Below, piece after piece: positions 11,627 through 21,105 of a DNA stretch of 64,000 nt (within the stretch, counting starts at the first letter, position 1; every line of letters begins with the position of its first letter). Position numbers and translations under genes: made by a program. The notes beneath the pieces are model-generated. The model ran no database searches. It was not told where the DNA came from and saw nothing but the letters and a program-made list of their open reading frames with translations. The stretch lies in the NCBI GenBank assembly GCA_009823505.1, contig VZQC01009936.1:1761630-1825629 (forward strand), given 5' to 3'. Origin of the DNA: Rhizomys pruinosus (Eukaryota > Chordata > Mammalia > Rodentia > Spalacidae).

Positions 11627-14409
11627 ATTGAGAATCTGGATGGTCTGTTAGTGGTTGAGCAAGGCTGCTGGTCACTTGGCAAACCTGGGTCCATGGCCGG
11701 ATGCTGGTGTGGAAATGCCAGATGAGGATTCATGTAGATGGACTGGAACTGGATTGCTGGAGGACCCTGCACCATGGTGGACACAGGACATGGGAAGTTC
11801 CCAGGAAATGGTAGAGACTGAGGATGCACCGGGAATAGAACTGCACCAAGGTGGAGAGAACCTGAGAGAGAGAAGACACAGAGAGTCACACACTGTGTCC
11901 CTGAGACCATGCCTATGAAAATGCCTGGTCCTTTTCCCTTCCTTTCTGAAAAAAATCTCACATGAATGTCAATACAGTCATAGTGGCTGGTGGACCTACA
12001 CAAGGACACTTCCTTCCTATCATGTATAGAGGGACACGTGGTATGGTAAATGATCTGATGTACCCTCAGTGACCATGCCTGTTGATGTCCCTCACTAGAA
12101 GAATGTAAGGTCCACACAGAAGAGACAAACCTGGAAAGTAGCTGATCCTCTGTGGGTAGCCCAGGATCCTGTACAGGGCCTCTTCATGTGGACAAAAAAA
12201 GGGTTGGCTCTTTGGCCTCTTGTTACATAAGATCCAGTGCACATATTTCATTGTCTTCATAAAGTGGTGACATGCATTCCAATTCCTGTTCACAGCCTTC
12301 TCTTGGAGACGATCAGAAATGACTTTAGCTTTCCATTCAGTGTTCCATGAGTGACCAACTTCACGTTCAAGTGCTTCCCATTCCTGGAAAAGTGCCATGA
12401 CTTCCCAGTCACTCCATACTGTGGAGGCAGCACCTGCTAGAGAGGAATGTGATCAATGCATTTGGGCATCACTCATGCTCATCTGAGTGTGTCTCAGAAA
12501 CCCTTCCTGCCCACTGACCAGCCAGACATGGCTGTGTGTAGTTGATGGGAGATGGAAAGCCTTGTGGTCAAGCCTTGGGATTCAGCATCTCCCTGAGTCC
12601 TAATCACTAAGACTCACAGTCACTGAGACCAGTGCCCATGGTAGAGAACATTTTGTCTACACAGATACAACTCTGAGAATGTGGTACCTTGGAGACGTTC
12701 TGCTTCCTGGTTTCCATTTTCTTCATTCAGTGCCAGGGTATTTGCCAAATGTCCATCCTGACGTGCTGCTCCCTAATAAAAAATGTTTTCATTTAAATTT
12801 TTTTCATATAGTACGAAACACTTAATGACTTCTCTGTGAATGGAATAAAAACTTTTCATAATGTCCATTAAATGCAGATGTAGTTCAAGGCTGGCTTGAG
12901 CCTCATACATACCAAAACTGTCTCACAAATATCCAACTCACTGAACAAGTACCAAAGAATTGAGAATCAGCACCATAAGGCAAAGGTTCAGAACAGAACT
13001 CTGTTTGACTTAGCTCCATTTTCAGTTGACTGGGAACCAGAGCTGATGCTGTCCTGATGGATCAGCAGAGTCCTCAGTGCAGAGAACTCAGTGTTTACTA
13101 CATGAGCTCCTGGAAGTCTCCAAACTCTGTGTGGGTCTGGTCTCTTTATATAGTTGTTGGGATGCTATTAAATCAGACCCACCCTAGCTATGTGATTAAT
13201 TCAGATGATGCAGTAAGGCCTATACTTTAATCCCCTCACTAGGGTGGCTGAAGCAGGATTTCTGAGAAATTGGAGCATATGTCGTCTCCAGAGCAACACT
13301 TTTGACAAAAGAAAAATTATTATTTATTTATTATATTTTATTTTTATGAATATACTGTCTGCATGCAAGTTGGTGCACCTGTGTTGTGCAATGATACAGA
13401 GGTCAGAAGAGGGCATCAGATTCCCCTGGAACTGGAATGAAAGATGCTATTTAGCCACCATATGGGTGCTGGGAAACGAACCCAGGTCCTCTGCAAGAGC
13501 AGTCAGTGCTCTTAAGCGCTGAGCCATCTCTCCAACCCCAAGAAAAAAATTTTAAGCTTTGTGCATTTTAATAGTTATAAACGTCTGGTTGGCCCCTCAT
13601 CTGAGCTGTAATTTGAGTTAATAACTGGGACAAGGAAACACTTTTTGTACTTATAAATAACTTGTAGGGCTGGAGTGATGTCTCAGCAGTTAAGAACACT
13701 GACAGCTCTTGTAGAGGACCTGGATTCCATTCCCAGCACTGAAACTCACTATGTATACTGAGGACTTGAACTCACAGAGATCTGCCTGCCTCTGCCTGTG
13801 GAGTACTGGGATTAAAGGCATGACATAAATTTTTAATAATGTGTACTAATTTTGCATATTTATGGGGTATACTTACAACTCAACACTTGCATGCAATATG
13901 TAATGAGGAAAGGAGTATCAGTAACAAATGGCCTTTGCCTCTCAACCATTATTTCCTGTGTTTTACACTGCCTGGAATGGTGACCCATGCCTCTGTAATC
14001 CCAGCACTTGGTAGTCAGAGGCAGGCAGATCTCTGTGAGTTTAAAGCCAACCTGGTCTACCTAGTGATTTCTAGACAGCTGAGGATACAAGACATCCTGT
14101 CTCAAACAGACAAAAAAAAAGACACTAAAGAAGAATAAAAGAAATCCTAGAGCTAGTGTGGTAGCTAAGAAAAGTAGAAAGTGGGAATTGGGATTAAGTC
14201 TGGAATTCTGGGACTCAGGAAGCAGATGTAGGAGGGTCACTGGATGTTGGCGACCAGCCAGTGTTGCAGAGCTAGTTCAAGGCTGGCTTGAGCCTCATAC
14301 ATAGCAAAACAATCTCACAAATATCCAACTCACCCAACAAGTACCAAAGAGTTGAGAATCACCATAATGCAAAGGTTCAGAACAGGAACTCCATCTGACT
14401 TACCTCCAT
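11584..14409 (-). CDS. Myb/SANT-like (trihelix) domain protein, four exons, about 218 aa
   Basis: This minus-strand gene was assembled by hand. Exon 1 (coding 14409-14404, ATG GAG) ends in donor GTAAGT. Exon 2 is 12772-12688, exon 3 is 12418-12131 with donor CAG|GTTTGT, and exon 4 is 11861-11584. Lengths 6+85+288+278 give 219 codons including TAA, in phase throughout. Residues about 31-125 hold a Myb/SANT-like trihelix domain: 'VWSDWEVMALFQEWEALE', then 'VISDRLQEKAVNRNWNACHH' and the closing '[12 protein letters not shown]' element, all hallmarks of this DNA-binding family. The rest is proline-rich with no catalytic motif, so a nuclear DNA-binding role is inferred. The ATG has A at -3 and G at +4. 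The last 13 residues and the stop lie inside an LTR; the paralogue at 0.99-1.2 kb ends differently, and the two are one frame apart near the C terminus. If exon 3 were not spliced it would stop at 12066. I do not recognise an individual gene name. It could be an expressed rodent-specific gene or a young pseudogene. Confidence 0.6.
12131..12418 (-). other. Exon 3 of the Myb/SANT-like gene (DNA-binding domain)
   Basis: 288 bases. The minus-strand acceptor is 'ctgcctccacag' at 12419 and the donor is CAG|GTTTGT at 12131. It carries the domain core with conserved Trp, Ile/Leu and Cys positions and the C-terminal 'EALYRILG' helix. A truncated paralogous copy is at 1464-1597. Confidence 0.65.
12688..12772 (-). 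other. Exon 2 of the Myb/SANT-like gene
   Basis: 85 bases bounded on the minus strand by a 'tttattag' acceptor and an 'AAG|GTACCA' donor. The phase-0 frame is open, beginning GAARQDGH and ending AERLQ, and it leaves one G that completes the first Val codon of exon 3. It is too short to stand out in an ORF scan. Confidence 0.6.
13144..13152 (-). promoter_or_regulatory. TATA box, proximal duplicate promoter
   Basis: TATATAAAG on the minus strand, with a following exon-like sequence ending ATG GAG (ATG at 13019-13017). The donor after GAG reads CTAAGT instead of GTAAGT, so normal splicing to exon 2 is unlikely from this copy. The proximal promoter therefore looks decayed. Confidence 0.5.
13320..13540 (-). 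mobile_element. B2-related SINE
   Basis: Full-length minus-strand copy. It ends with the Pol III head 'gagccatctctccaacccc' and contains 'gcatgcaagttggtgcacctgtg'. Confidence 0.85.
13666..13742 (+). mobile_element. B2-related SINE head fragment
   Basis: Only the tRNA-related part ('gggctggagtgatgtctcagcagttaag') is present. It runs directly into a minus-strand B1 fragment. Confidence 0.75.
13743..13828 (-). mobile_element. B1 fragment
   Basis: Minus-strand left part of B1 ('cttgaactcacagagatctgcc' to 'gggattaaaggcatga'). Confidence 0.75.
13970..14120 (+). mobile_element. B1 SINE
   Basis: Runs from 'ctggaatggtgacccatgcctctgtaatcc' to 'catcctgtctcaaacag' and an A-rich tail. Diverged. Confidence 0.8.
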
Positions 14410-14540
14410 TTTCCCTCCTGAGCTGCGTTCTAGTCCACAGTGGTCTGGGAACCAGAGCTGATGCTGTCTTGATGGATCAGCAGAGTCCTTAGTGCAGAGA
14501 AGAGAACTGTGTGAACTTCAGGACCTCCTGGAAGTCTCTG
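14404..14540 (-). other. Exon 1 of the Myb/SANT-like gene (5' UTR and ATG GAG)
   Basis: The transcript start is estimated about 25-30 bases below the TATA box, near 14540. The 5' UTR is free of repeats. The ATG lies in the context GGGAAAATGGAG, followed at once by GTAAGTCAG. A second, diverged copy of this exon lies at 13014-13125. Confidence 0.55.
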
Positions 14541-14561
14541 AACTCTGTGTTGGTCTGGTCT

Positions 14562-14570
14562 CTTTATATA
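14562..14570 (-). promoter_or_regulatory. TATA box, distal promoter of the Myb/SANT-like gene
   Basis: The minus strand reads TATATAAAG, followed by GAGACCAGACC and the exon 1 sequence. The same box and spacing are preserved in the duplicate promoter at 13144-13152. Confidence 0.55.
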
Positions 14571-14741
14571 GCTGGTGGATGTCATTTATTCAGACACACC
14601 CTAGATACAGGAGTAAGGTAGATGACAAAGTAAGGTGTATACTTTAATCCCATCACTAGGGGAGCTGATGCAGTAGGATTTCTAAGAAACTGGGGCCTAA
14701 CAATTATACAGAGCAAAACTTTTTCAAAAGAAAAAAAAATA

Positions 14742-14882
14742 GCTGTGCGTGGTGGCCCACGCCTTTAATCTCAGCACTCAGGATACAGAGGCAGGGGATC
14801 TCTGTGAGTTCAAGGCCAGCCTGGTCTACATAGTGAGCTCCAGGCCACTTGGGACTAAAGGGAGACCCTGTCTCAAAAAGAA
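14742..14882 (+). mobile_element. B1 SINE in intron 1
   Basis: Complete B1 from 'gctgtgcgtggtggcccacgcc' to 'gaccctgtctcaaaaag', inside the distal duplication unit and absent from the proximal one. Confidence 0.85.
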
Positions 14883-14984
14883 CAAAAATAAAGAAAAAAA
14901 TATTTAATCCTTAGGTAATTTAGGAATTATATACATCTACCTCGTCTCATCACTGGGCTGTGGTATGAGTAAATAACTGGGACA

Positions 14985-15122
14985 GACATTTTTTTCTGAG
15001 ACAGGGTCTCCCTATATCCCCAGCTGGCCTGAAAACCATTCAGTAGACCAGGCTGGCATTGAACTCACAGAGATCTGCCTGCCTCTGTCTCCCAAATGCT
15101 AGGATTAATGGTGTGGACAAAC
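14985..15122 (-). mobile_element. B1 SINE
   Basis: Minus-strand B1 from 'tttttctgagacagggtctccc' to 'aggattaatggtgtgg'. Confidence 0.85.
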
Positions 15123-15131
15123 ACCCTGATT

Positions 15132-15232
15132 AAAGATGGTTCTTAGCTGCCATGTAGGTGCTGGGAATCAAACACCAGTCCTCTGCCAAAGTAGTCAGTG
15201 CTCTAACCAGTGAGCAATCTCTCCAGCCAGGG
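15132..15232 (-). mobile_element. B2-related SINE, partial
   Basis: Minus-strand head portion ending 'gagcaatctctccagcc'. It is directly followed by the target of the next B2 insertion. Confidence 0.75.
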
Positions 15233-15241
15233 CAACATTTT

Positions 15242-15467
15242 TAATTTAATTTAATTTAATTTATTTTTATGTGTATGAATGTACTGTCTGCAAGTAGGTT
15301 TGTGCACCTGTGTGGTGCAGTGCTGCGGACGTTAGAAGAGAGTGTCGGATTCTCCTGGAGCTGGAGTTAAAGACGGTTCTCAGCCATCATGTGGGTGCTG
15401 GAGATTGAATCCGGGTCCTCTGCAAGAGCAGTTGGTGCTCTTAACCACTAGGCCATCTCTCCAGCCA
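15242..15467 (-). mobile_element. B2-related SINE with target duplication
   Basis: Full minus-strand copy flanked by GGCAACATTTTT on both sides (about 15229-15240 and 15468-15480). An ATTTA-rich tail lies at its 3' end. Confidence 0.85.
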
Positions 15468-15480
15468 GGCAACATTTTTT

Positions 15481-15902
15481 GGTAATACTTTTATTGATGT
15501 TTTGTGTATTTCAGACATCATTTTTCAGTTCAATTTAGACATATCCCCCTTTCCTTTCTTCCCACCCCACTGCAGTTCCTGTACTCTGCCATCCATGTCC
15601 TGCATCTTTCTCTCAGTCTCTCCTAAGTGTTTCTCTGCAAATGTTAATGTCCTAGGGCAGAATTCAACCACAGCAGTCTGTCGGTTGACCAGTCCTCATG
15701 CTGCTGCATTTTTTGTACTTATAAATGACCTGACAATTTTATTCAATGTGTACTGTGTTCATATTTTGAGGGTACACTGACAACTCAACTCCTTATCCTC
15801 TGTCCTCAACTTCCACAGCAGTAGAAGAAAAGACACCCAACTTCACAGGGTTTGAAGTCTTTGAACTTGTCTTCTGGTTCTTCACAAACTACTCACGTTA
15901 TT
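15481..15902. other. No gene seen; diverged duplicated sequence
   Basis: The second half (about 15705-15800) matches 13640-13890. The rest is pyrimidine-rich, and the 92-codon plus-strand open frame at 15502-15780 has no recognisable features. Confidence 0.4.
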
Positions 15903-16552
15903 TCTGGGCATGGTGGTGCTCATCTTTCATTCCAGCACTTGGGAGGCTGAGGCAGAGAATTCTCTGAGTTCAAGACCATGCTGATCTGTGGTAGACAAAG
16001 AGTGCCTGATGTGACAGGCTGAAGAGAAATGGCTCTTGGTCTGCAGCCATGGCGTTTGGTCTCTGGCCAAAAGGTGCTGGCTGAAGAACACAGTGCGAAT
16101 GTTTCAGTAATTTTCAAGACATATGAGTGCCGTTTCTTATGCATCATGTTCTGTTCATGATACTTTGTTAAGCTCATGGGTGGGATGTGTCGCATGGGGA
16201 ATTGTATCTATGAACACAAAACTTCTTACATAAGGAACTATATCTATAGACGCTAAGCTGCTGATTGGCTCAATACTGGTATAAATATTCTTGGTTTCTA
16301 AGCTATTGTTGTTAGTAGCATTAGAGGTTAGTAGCATTAGTAATTGCATGCAATTGTTAGTAGTATTAGTTAAGATGTAAATAGTGATGTAAATAGCATC
16401 AATAAAAGAAACTACAAGGAACAAGTTAAATGAGTGATTAATTCCCGGTCCACCTCTGATGATTCGTGCTGCTGGACAGCACACTGATCTCCATTCCCAG
16501 TTCCATGAAAGCCTTGAAAGCCAGACAGGAAGATCCTGTTTGAAAAATCCCA
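15903..16552 (+). mobile_element. B1 SINE split by an LTR
   Basis: The B1 left part (15903-15986) and right part (16484-16552, 'agttccatgaaagcc...gtttgaaaaa') join cleanly once the LTR between them is removed. The B1 is therefore older than the LTR. Confidence 0.8.
15987..16483 (+). mobile_element. Solo LTR, ERVK-type, nested in B1
   Basis: A 497 bp LTR with TGTGG...CAGCACA ends and perfect six-base duplications CTGATC at 15981-15986 and 16484-16489. A TATAAATA box lies at about 16280 and AATAAA at 16401-16406, which sets the plus orientation. It is unrelated in sequence to the LTR at 11.0 kb. Confidence 0.85.
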
Positions 16553-16689
16553 TATACTCTATATTATGAAATATGACAGTTCCGCCCACTGGGAAAGAGT
16601 GCTAGAGCATTTTCTCATCTGTATTGTTACTCTAACCAAGCTCTCTCTTCCTCCTCTCTTTTATTTCCCTGGACACATCCCAACCTCTA

Positions 16690-16860
16690 GCACAGTGTGA
16701 CCTAAGGTTGACTATTTCAGGTTCTACAAATGTTTGGACATGTGGTCTTTGTTTTTCTGTGTCTGGCTGATTTTGCTGAACATAATGAGAGCTCAACTTG
16801 GTCCTAGTGACTGTCCAAGGCTCTTTGGGCTCCAAATTCCCTCAATGCAAAAGCAGCAGT
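16690..16860 (-). mobile_element. Old L1 3'-end fragment
   Basis: On the minus strand it reads 'cagccagacacagaaaaacaaa' and the preceding 'cattatgttcagcaaaatc', the characteristic L1 ORF2-end/3' UTR junction. The 67-codon minus-strand frame here is part of it. The inverted partner is at 43775-43930. Confidence 0.65.
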
Positions 16861-17027
16861 TCCTATGTAAAGGACCAGGAATGTCCTTTGAATGATTTAG
16901 GATTCAGGAGGTGGATTTCATAGTGATCATGACAGAGAATGGCTTTCTCCTGCCTGAGAGGCTCCTGGATGGCAGTGACTGGTGTGGTGTCTGATGAAGG
17001 TGTATGTAGAGAACAGGGAGAACAAAA

Positions 17028-17182
17028 CTTTTTTTTTGGAGTTTTTGAGATGGGGTCTCCCGTTATTCCCAGTTGGCCAGGAGCTTGCTCTATAGACCAG
17101 GCTGGCCTTGAACTCACAGAGATCTGCCAGCCTCTGCCTCCAGATTGCTGGGATTAAGGGCATGATCTACCATGCTCAGCAC
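17028..17182 (-). mobile_element. B1 SINE (shared by both arms)
   Basis: Minus-strand B1; its partner at 43432-43585 is in plus orientation, so it was present before the inverted duplication. Confidence 0.85.
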
Positions 17183-17249
17183 TAAAGATGGTTCTTAGCT
17201 GCCATGTTGATGCTGGGAATCTAACCAGGTACTCTCCAAGAACAGAATG

Positions 17250-18079
17250 TTTTAAAAATCCTGTCAGTGCTGGTGGTCTGAACCCAGGGCCTCTTGCATC
17301 TCCAACCAGCACCTGCCACTGAACTACAGGCTCAGTTCAGAGCCTTTGTCTCTGCAGGCTGACAAACATGAGATTTGTGGTGGTACATCTTTTGCTCTCT
17401 TTGGGTCTTGGATTCTCCCTTTCAAGAGAGGAGAACCCAGGGAGCATCCTTCTGATTGAATGAGACCCACCCTGATTTGCAAACAGAACTTGATTGACTT
17501 AAGGATTTGGGATTAGAATTAGGTGGGCCAAACTCCTCCAGGTTCCTGCCTAAATTAGCTTTGATTGCAAGGCTGGCCTCCAAGGATGCAGACCTTCAAG
17601 GGTCATGTCCTGTTCTTTCTCAAATGCAATAGGGATCAGAGTTCAAATGATTTCTAAGTAAAGGGCTTGGTTTAGAATAACAAAGCTGAAGCAATGTGGC
17701 TGTGGAGTAGGGTCTGTCAGGAGAAAAACAGAAGATCACCAGGGAGGATGCAGGGTTGATATGACCTAGTCTTGGACATCCTCTCTTGGAGAAGGGGAAC
17801 CAAAGAAGCCCCTCAGAGCATGGTGGTTAGATCCAGGCCCAAGTGAAATCTGAGTTTTCCCACATGGTCCCCATGAACCACACGGTGGAAGGAGAGAACT
17901 AATTTTGACAATTTGTCCTCTGATGCTGAAATTTTAAGGACAAAATAATATAGGAAAATATATACTTATTTGAAATAAGAATGCCTGGCAAATGTTTGGT
18001 GGCTTAACAGGTTCTCAGACTTTGAGTTAATCTGGGTTTAAATAAAGAAAATATAAGCAACAAATGATACACTATAGAT
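17250..18079. other. Arm-specific anonymous sequence, no gene seen
   Basis: Apart from a B2 head fragment at its start, no known repeat or long frame was recognised. It matches 42498-43355 in inverse orientation, and its last 120 bases also match 33135-33235 and, more weakly, 44095-44260. Confidence 0.5.
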
Positions 18080-18435
18080 GTGTGGTTGTTTGAATGAGAA
18101 TGTCCCCCACAAGCTCCAACTATTTGGACATTTTATTCCCAGTGGTGGCTGTGTGTTGGGATGACTTAGAAGCTGTGGCCAGGCTAGAGGAAGTGTGTCT
18201 CCTTTAAAGAGTTCAAAAAGCCTTGCCAATTCCAATCTCTCTCTGCTTCCTGTGCCTTCCTGAAGATGAGAACCTCTGCTTTCTCCTCATGCTTTAGCAC
18301 TGCCTGCCACCATGCCTCCCTGCCACTATGGACTCTAATTCCCCTGGAATCATAAGCTCAATTAAACTCTTCCTTTTTTAAGTTCCTTTGGTCTTGGTGA
18401 TTCTACCACAGCCACAGAAAAGCGACTAATATAAC
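18080..18435 (+). mobile_element. Solo LTR-like repeat, MaLR-type (left arm)
   Basis: About 356 bp from TGTGGTTGTTTGAATGAG to ...GCGACTAATATAACA, with a late polyadenylation-like 'caattaaactcttcc'. TG...CA ends and size fit an ERVL-MaLR solo LTR; the family name is from memory and unchecked. Further copies are at 33235-33599 (plus) and 42137-42496 (minus). Confidence 0.55.
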
Positions 18436-18785
18436 ATGAAAACGGGCAAATTCCTAAAACTTCATACAACCAAGACTAGCTGAAGAAACCTAGGAAAACT
18501 AGACAGCATCATAGCAAGGAAGGAATTAAAGAAGAATTTAAAATCTCTTTACAAAGAAAAGCCAGGGTCAGATGGACGGACTGGTGAATTCCGCAAAATC
18601 TTTAAAGACGGCAAAGGAAAATTCAGACTCCTGCAAATTACTGAAGAAGAGGGAACAGCATGTCCCAGTTCATTCCATGAAACCAGCATCACCCTAACAA
18701 GAAAGGCAGAAAGGACACTACAGAAAAGGGAAGTGTAGACCAATGTCCTTCATGGACAATGATGATAAAACTCAACCAAATATAA
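18436..18785 (+). mobile_element. Old L1 ORF2 fragment (left arm)
   Basis: In translation it contains the 'KPGPDG'-like start of the RT region and 'FHETSITL'. The frame is broken. Partners are at 41788-42136 (minus) and 33600-33912 (plus). Confidence 0.7.
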
Positions 18786-18789
18786 GGTA

Positions 18790-18980
18790 GGGTTTTCAAG
18801 ATGGCTCAGCTGTTAAAAGTACCTACTGCTCTTCCAGAGGACTTGAGTTCATCTAGGAACACCCAAAACTGCCTGTAACTCCATATCCAGGGCTATGACC
18901 CTGTTTCTGGCTGCCTCAGCATACTCTGTCATACACTCACAAAGATACACACACATATAAAAATGGAATAAATCTTTTTT
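18790..18980 (+). mobile_element. B2-related SINE (both arms)
   Basis: Diverged copy from 'agggttttcaagatggctcagc' to 'cacacacatataaaaatgg'. The right-arm partner contains the long minisatellite at 41209-41640. Confidence 0.75.
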
Positions 18981-19073
18981 TGAAATCCTAGTATACCAAA
19001 TCCAGCAACACATGAGAAAAATATAATGACCTATTAAGCTTTATCCTTGAAATGCTAGGGGAGGTTAGTCAAT

Positions 19074-19268
19074 GCTCGGTGGCCCATGCCTTTATCCCCA
19101 GTAATTTTGGTTGTGAGCCTGAGCCTTTAATGGCTGCATGAGCTCTCCAGCCCTCCCCAGCACTTTTGAGGCAGAGGCAGGCAGATCTCTGTGAGTGCAA
19201 AGAGTAGCTTGAGTCAACTAGGGAGTTTCATCAGCCTGAGATATAGGAGACCCTGTCTCTGAAAGAAA
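19074..19268 (+). mobile_element. B1 SINE with internal insertion
   Basis: The B1 left monomer start is at 19074, then about 50 foreign bases including 'gcatgagctctccagccct', then B1 continues to 'gagaccctgtctctg'. The right-arm partner (40964-41092) lacks the insertion. Confidence 0.7.
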
Positions 19269-19372
19269 GAAAAAGAAAGAAAGACAAGAAAGAAAGAAAG
19301 AAGAAAGAAAAAGAAAGAAAGAAGAGAGAGAGAGAAAGAAAGGAAGGAGGGAAGGAAGGAAGGAAGGAAGGT
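19260..19372 (+). repeat. (GAAA)n / (GAAG)n microsatellite
   Basis: GAAA units passing into GAAGG units at the tail of the B1. The reverse complement is at 40896-40963, shorter. Confidence 0.9.
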
Positions 19373-19405
19373 CTATTGGAGGTTCAACATGTAAAAACCA
19401 ATGTA

Positions 19406-19632
19406 TGGCTGGAGAGATGGCTAGCGGTTAGGAGTGCTGACTGCTGTTGCAGAGGACCTGGTTTCCATCCCACACCCACATGGAGGTTGAGAACCCTCTG
19501 TAACTCCCAATTCCAGGAGAAACTCCAGTTCCAGGGAATCTTGACATCTATCTTCTGACCTCTGTGGCATTGCCTGACACATGATGCACAACTACATGCA
19601 GACAGTACATTCATACACATAAAAAAAATGAA
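19406..19632 (+). mobile_element. B2-related SINE (left arm only)
   Basis: Runs from 'ggctggagagatggctagcgg' to 'cattcatacacataaaaaaaa'. The right arm at 40848 lacks it, so it entered after the arms formed. Confidence 0.85.
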
Positions 19633-19639
19633 AAGAGGA

Positions 19640-19760
19640 AGCCAGGGATGGAAGCTCACACCTGCAGTCTCAGTACTTAGGAGGCTGAGGTGGAAGGATC
19701 ATGAGTTGTAGGCTGGCCCTGTTTACACAGTGAAACTCTGTTCAGAACCAAAAGAAAAAC
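19640..19760 (+). mobile_element. Old B1-like SINE (both arms)
   Basis: A 7SL-type sequence ('gctcacacctgcagtctcagtacttaggaggctgagg') ending 'gtgaaactctgttcag'. The right-arm partner at 40365-40455 is interrupted by two younger B1s. Confidence 0.65.
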
Positions 19761-19795
19761 AATACTAACAAACAACAGAGACATTAATAGAACAA

Positions 19796-20958
19796 GGAGA
19801 AATATGATGATGATGTCATTTCCAACTGTAAATTGGAGACAACTATTTATAGAGGTATCTCTTATTAAAATGGATAAAAACTGCCTTCTTTAATTGACTA
19901 ATTGCATAGGAAACTGTGAAAAGGATTATTCTCTATTCAGAACCAAAGATAATACTAAAGTCTCCTAAGCTATCACGTAAAGCAAAATATATTAAGCAGG
20001 AGCTCTGACATCAACAATGGATTATTTCTACCAAGGAGATGTTGGTCGGGGATCCAAGCCCACAAAAGGTAAAGGCTCCTTGCCTCTAAACTGGATACCT
20101 TCAAGGAGGGAGGCGATTAAGGCCCCTGCTGTCAAAGAACTGAGTTAACATGGGAAAGATGTATCAAGACCACACATGCAAGTGTACACGGTCTCTGGAA
20201 TACCAGGAGAGTGTTACCAAAGCCACGATACAATAAAGCAAATATGGGTCTCCATGAGTCAAGCAAGACTCCTCCATCGCACCAGCTACACCTCTCTTCT
20301 GGAAAACTGTGCAGCAGAGGCAGCCATATGCCTGTATATTCCAAATCTAATTGGCTTAGCTCTCTCCTTGAGGAATAACCCACGGCTGAGCCACAGCTTC
20401 ACCCTCTAATGGTCAAGGAGATGTTATAAGCGCAGTAAGCACCTGTCTATATCAACAGAAAAAAATGTAATTTATGGGATTAACATACATCAAACATCTG
20501 TGTCTATACCAAAGTAACCTAAAAATTAATACTGTTTAAATACTATATATCTAATTGCTTGTGGCTTCCATTAGGTAGATCAAAGTATTCCTGGACACTG
20601 TCAGCCATGAAAGAAAACGCCAGAATTGCCAGAGTCCAAACCGACAGTCCAGAGAAAGTAGACTGTTTTGCTTCTCAATCCACCTGTGCCACCTTTGTTT
20701 AAGCCTAGGGAAAAATCTGCGGAGAGGAGGGCATGGTAGAATGTAAGGCCTGTATTGGGGTGAAAGGTGAACCTACAGGCAATATAGCCTGGACTCTCAT
20801 TTGATCAACTTATTGAACATACAAAGCCCCCCCCCCCTGCTGGATGGTGGGACCAAGGGGCTGGTGGGTTTGGGCACAACTACTTGCAAATTGGTTTTGC
20901 ATGAAGGATGTTTGTACTCATAAATTATCACCTATTGCTAAAAAATGGAAAAAAAAAA
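19796..20958 (+). mobile_element. Poly(A)-element module, copy 2 (5'-truncated)
   Basis: Homologous to 54525-55945 but starting 5'-truncated within the 'aatatgatgatg' segment. It ends 'gcatgaaggatgtttgtactc...aaaaaatggaaaaaaaaaa'. No coding frame is conserved among copies. It is present only in the left arm and is not inverted relative to the right-arm copy. Confidence 0.7.
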
Positions 20959-20959
20959 C

Positions 20960-21105
20960 TGAGAGAAAGAGGCAGGACAGTTATGGCAGAATGCATGATC
21001 TGGGATGGGGTGGGGTGGGATGGGGGAAGGGAAGGGGAAATATGCCTGAACTGAATTGGAAAATGATGTATGAAATATACAAAGCATCAATAAAAAAAAG
21101 AAAAT
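20960..21105 (+). mobile_element. L1 3' UTR terminus with G-rich tract
   Basis: Resembles the L1 3' UTR at 9500-9600 ('gagaaagag...ggcagaatgcatga'), then a G-rich tract, and ends 'caaagcatcaataaaaaaaag'. It directly follows the poly(A) of the module. Confidence 0.55.

Larger units (their letters stand above)
12880..13900. repeat. Local tandem duplication, proximal unit
   Basis: Matches 14268-15800 in order: 'tagttcaaggctggcttgag', the promoter/exon 1 segment, 'ataactgggacaaggaaa', and 'tacttacaactcaac'. The distal unit is longer because extra B1 and B2 elements have entered it. The two units have diverged noticeably, so this duplication is older than the 1.6/7.5 kb one. Confidence 0.65.
14268..15800. 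repeat. Local tandem duplication, distal unit
   Basis: Counterpart of 12880-13900. It carries the intact-looking promoter and exon 1 and contains SINEs at 14742-14882, 14985-15122, 15132-15232 and 15242-15467. Confidence 0.65.

Noticed and set aside
12066..12130. Extension of exon 3 to its in-frame stop (ending 'DINRHGH') as the protein C terminus
   Set aside because: A CAG|GTTTGT donor at 12131 and an in-phase exon 4 with a long proline-rich frame exist in both paralogues, so the spliced form is preferred. The unspliced end remains possible.
13666..13742. tRNA gene
   Set aside because: The Pol III box-like sequences here and in similar places belong to B2 and ID SINEs, not to cloverleaf-forming tRNA genes.
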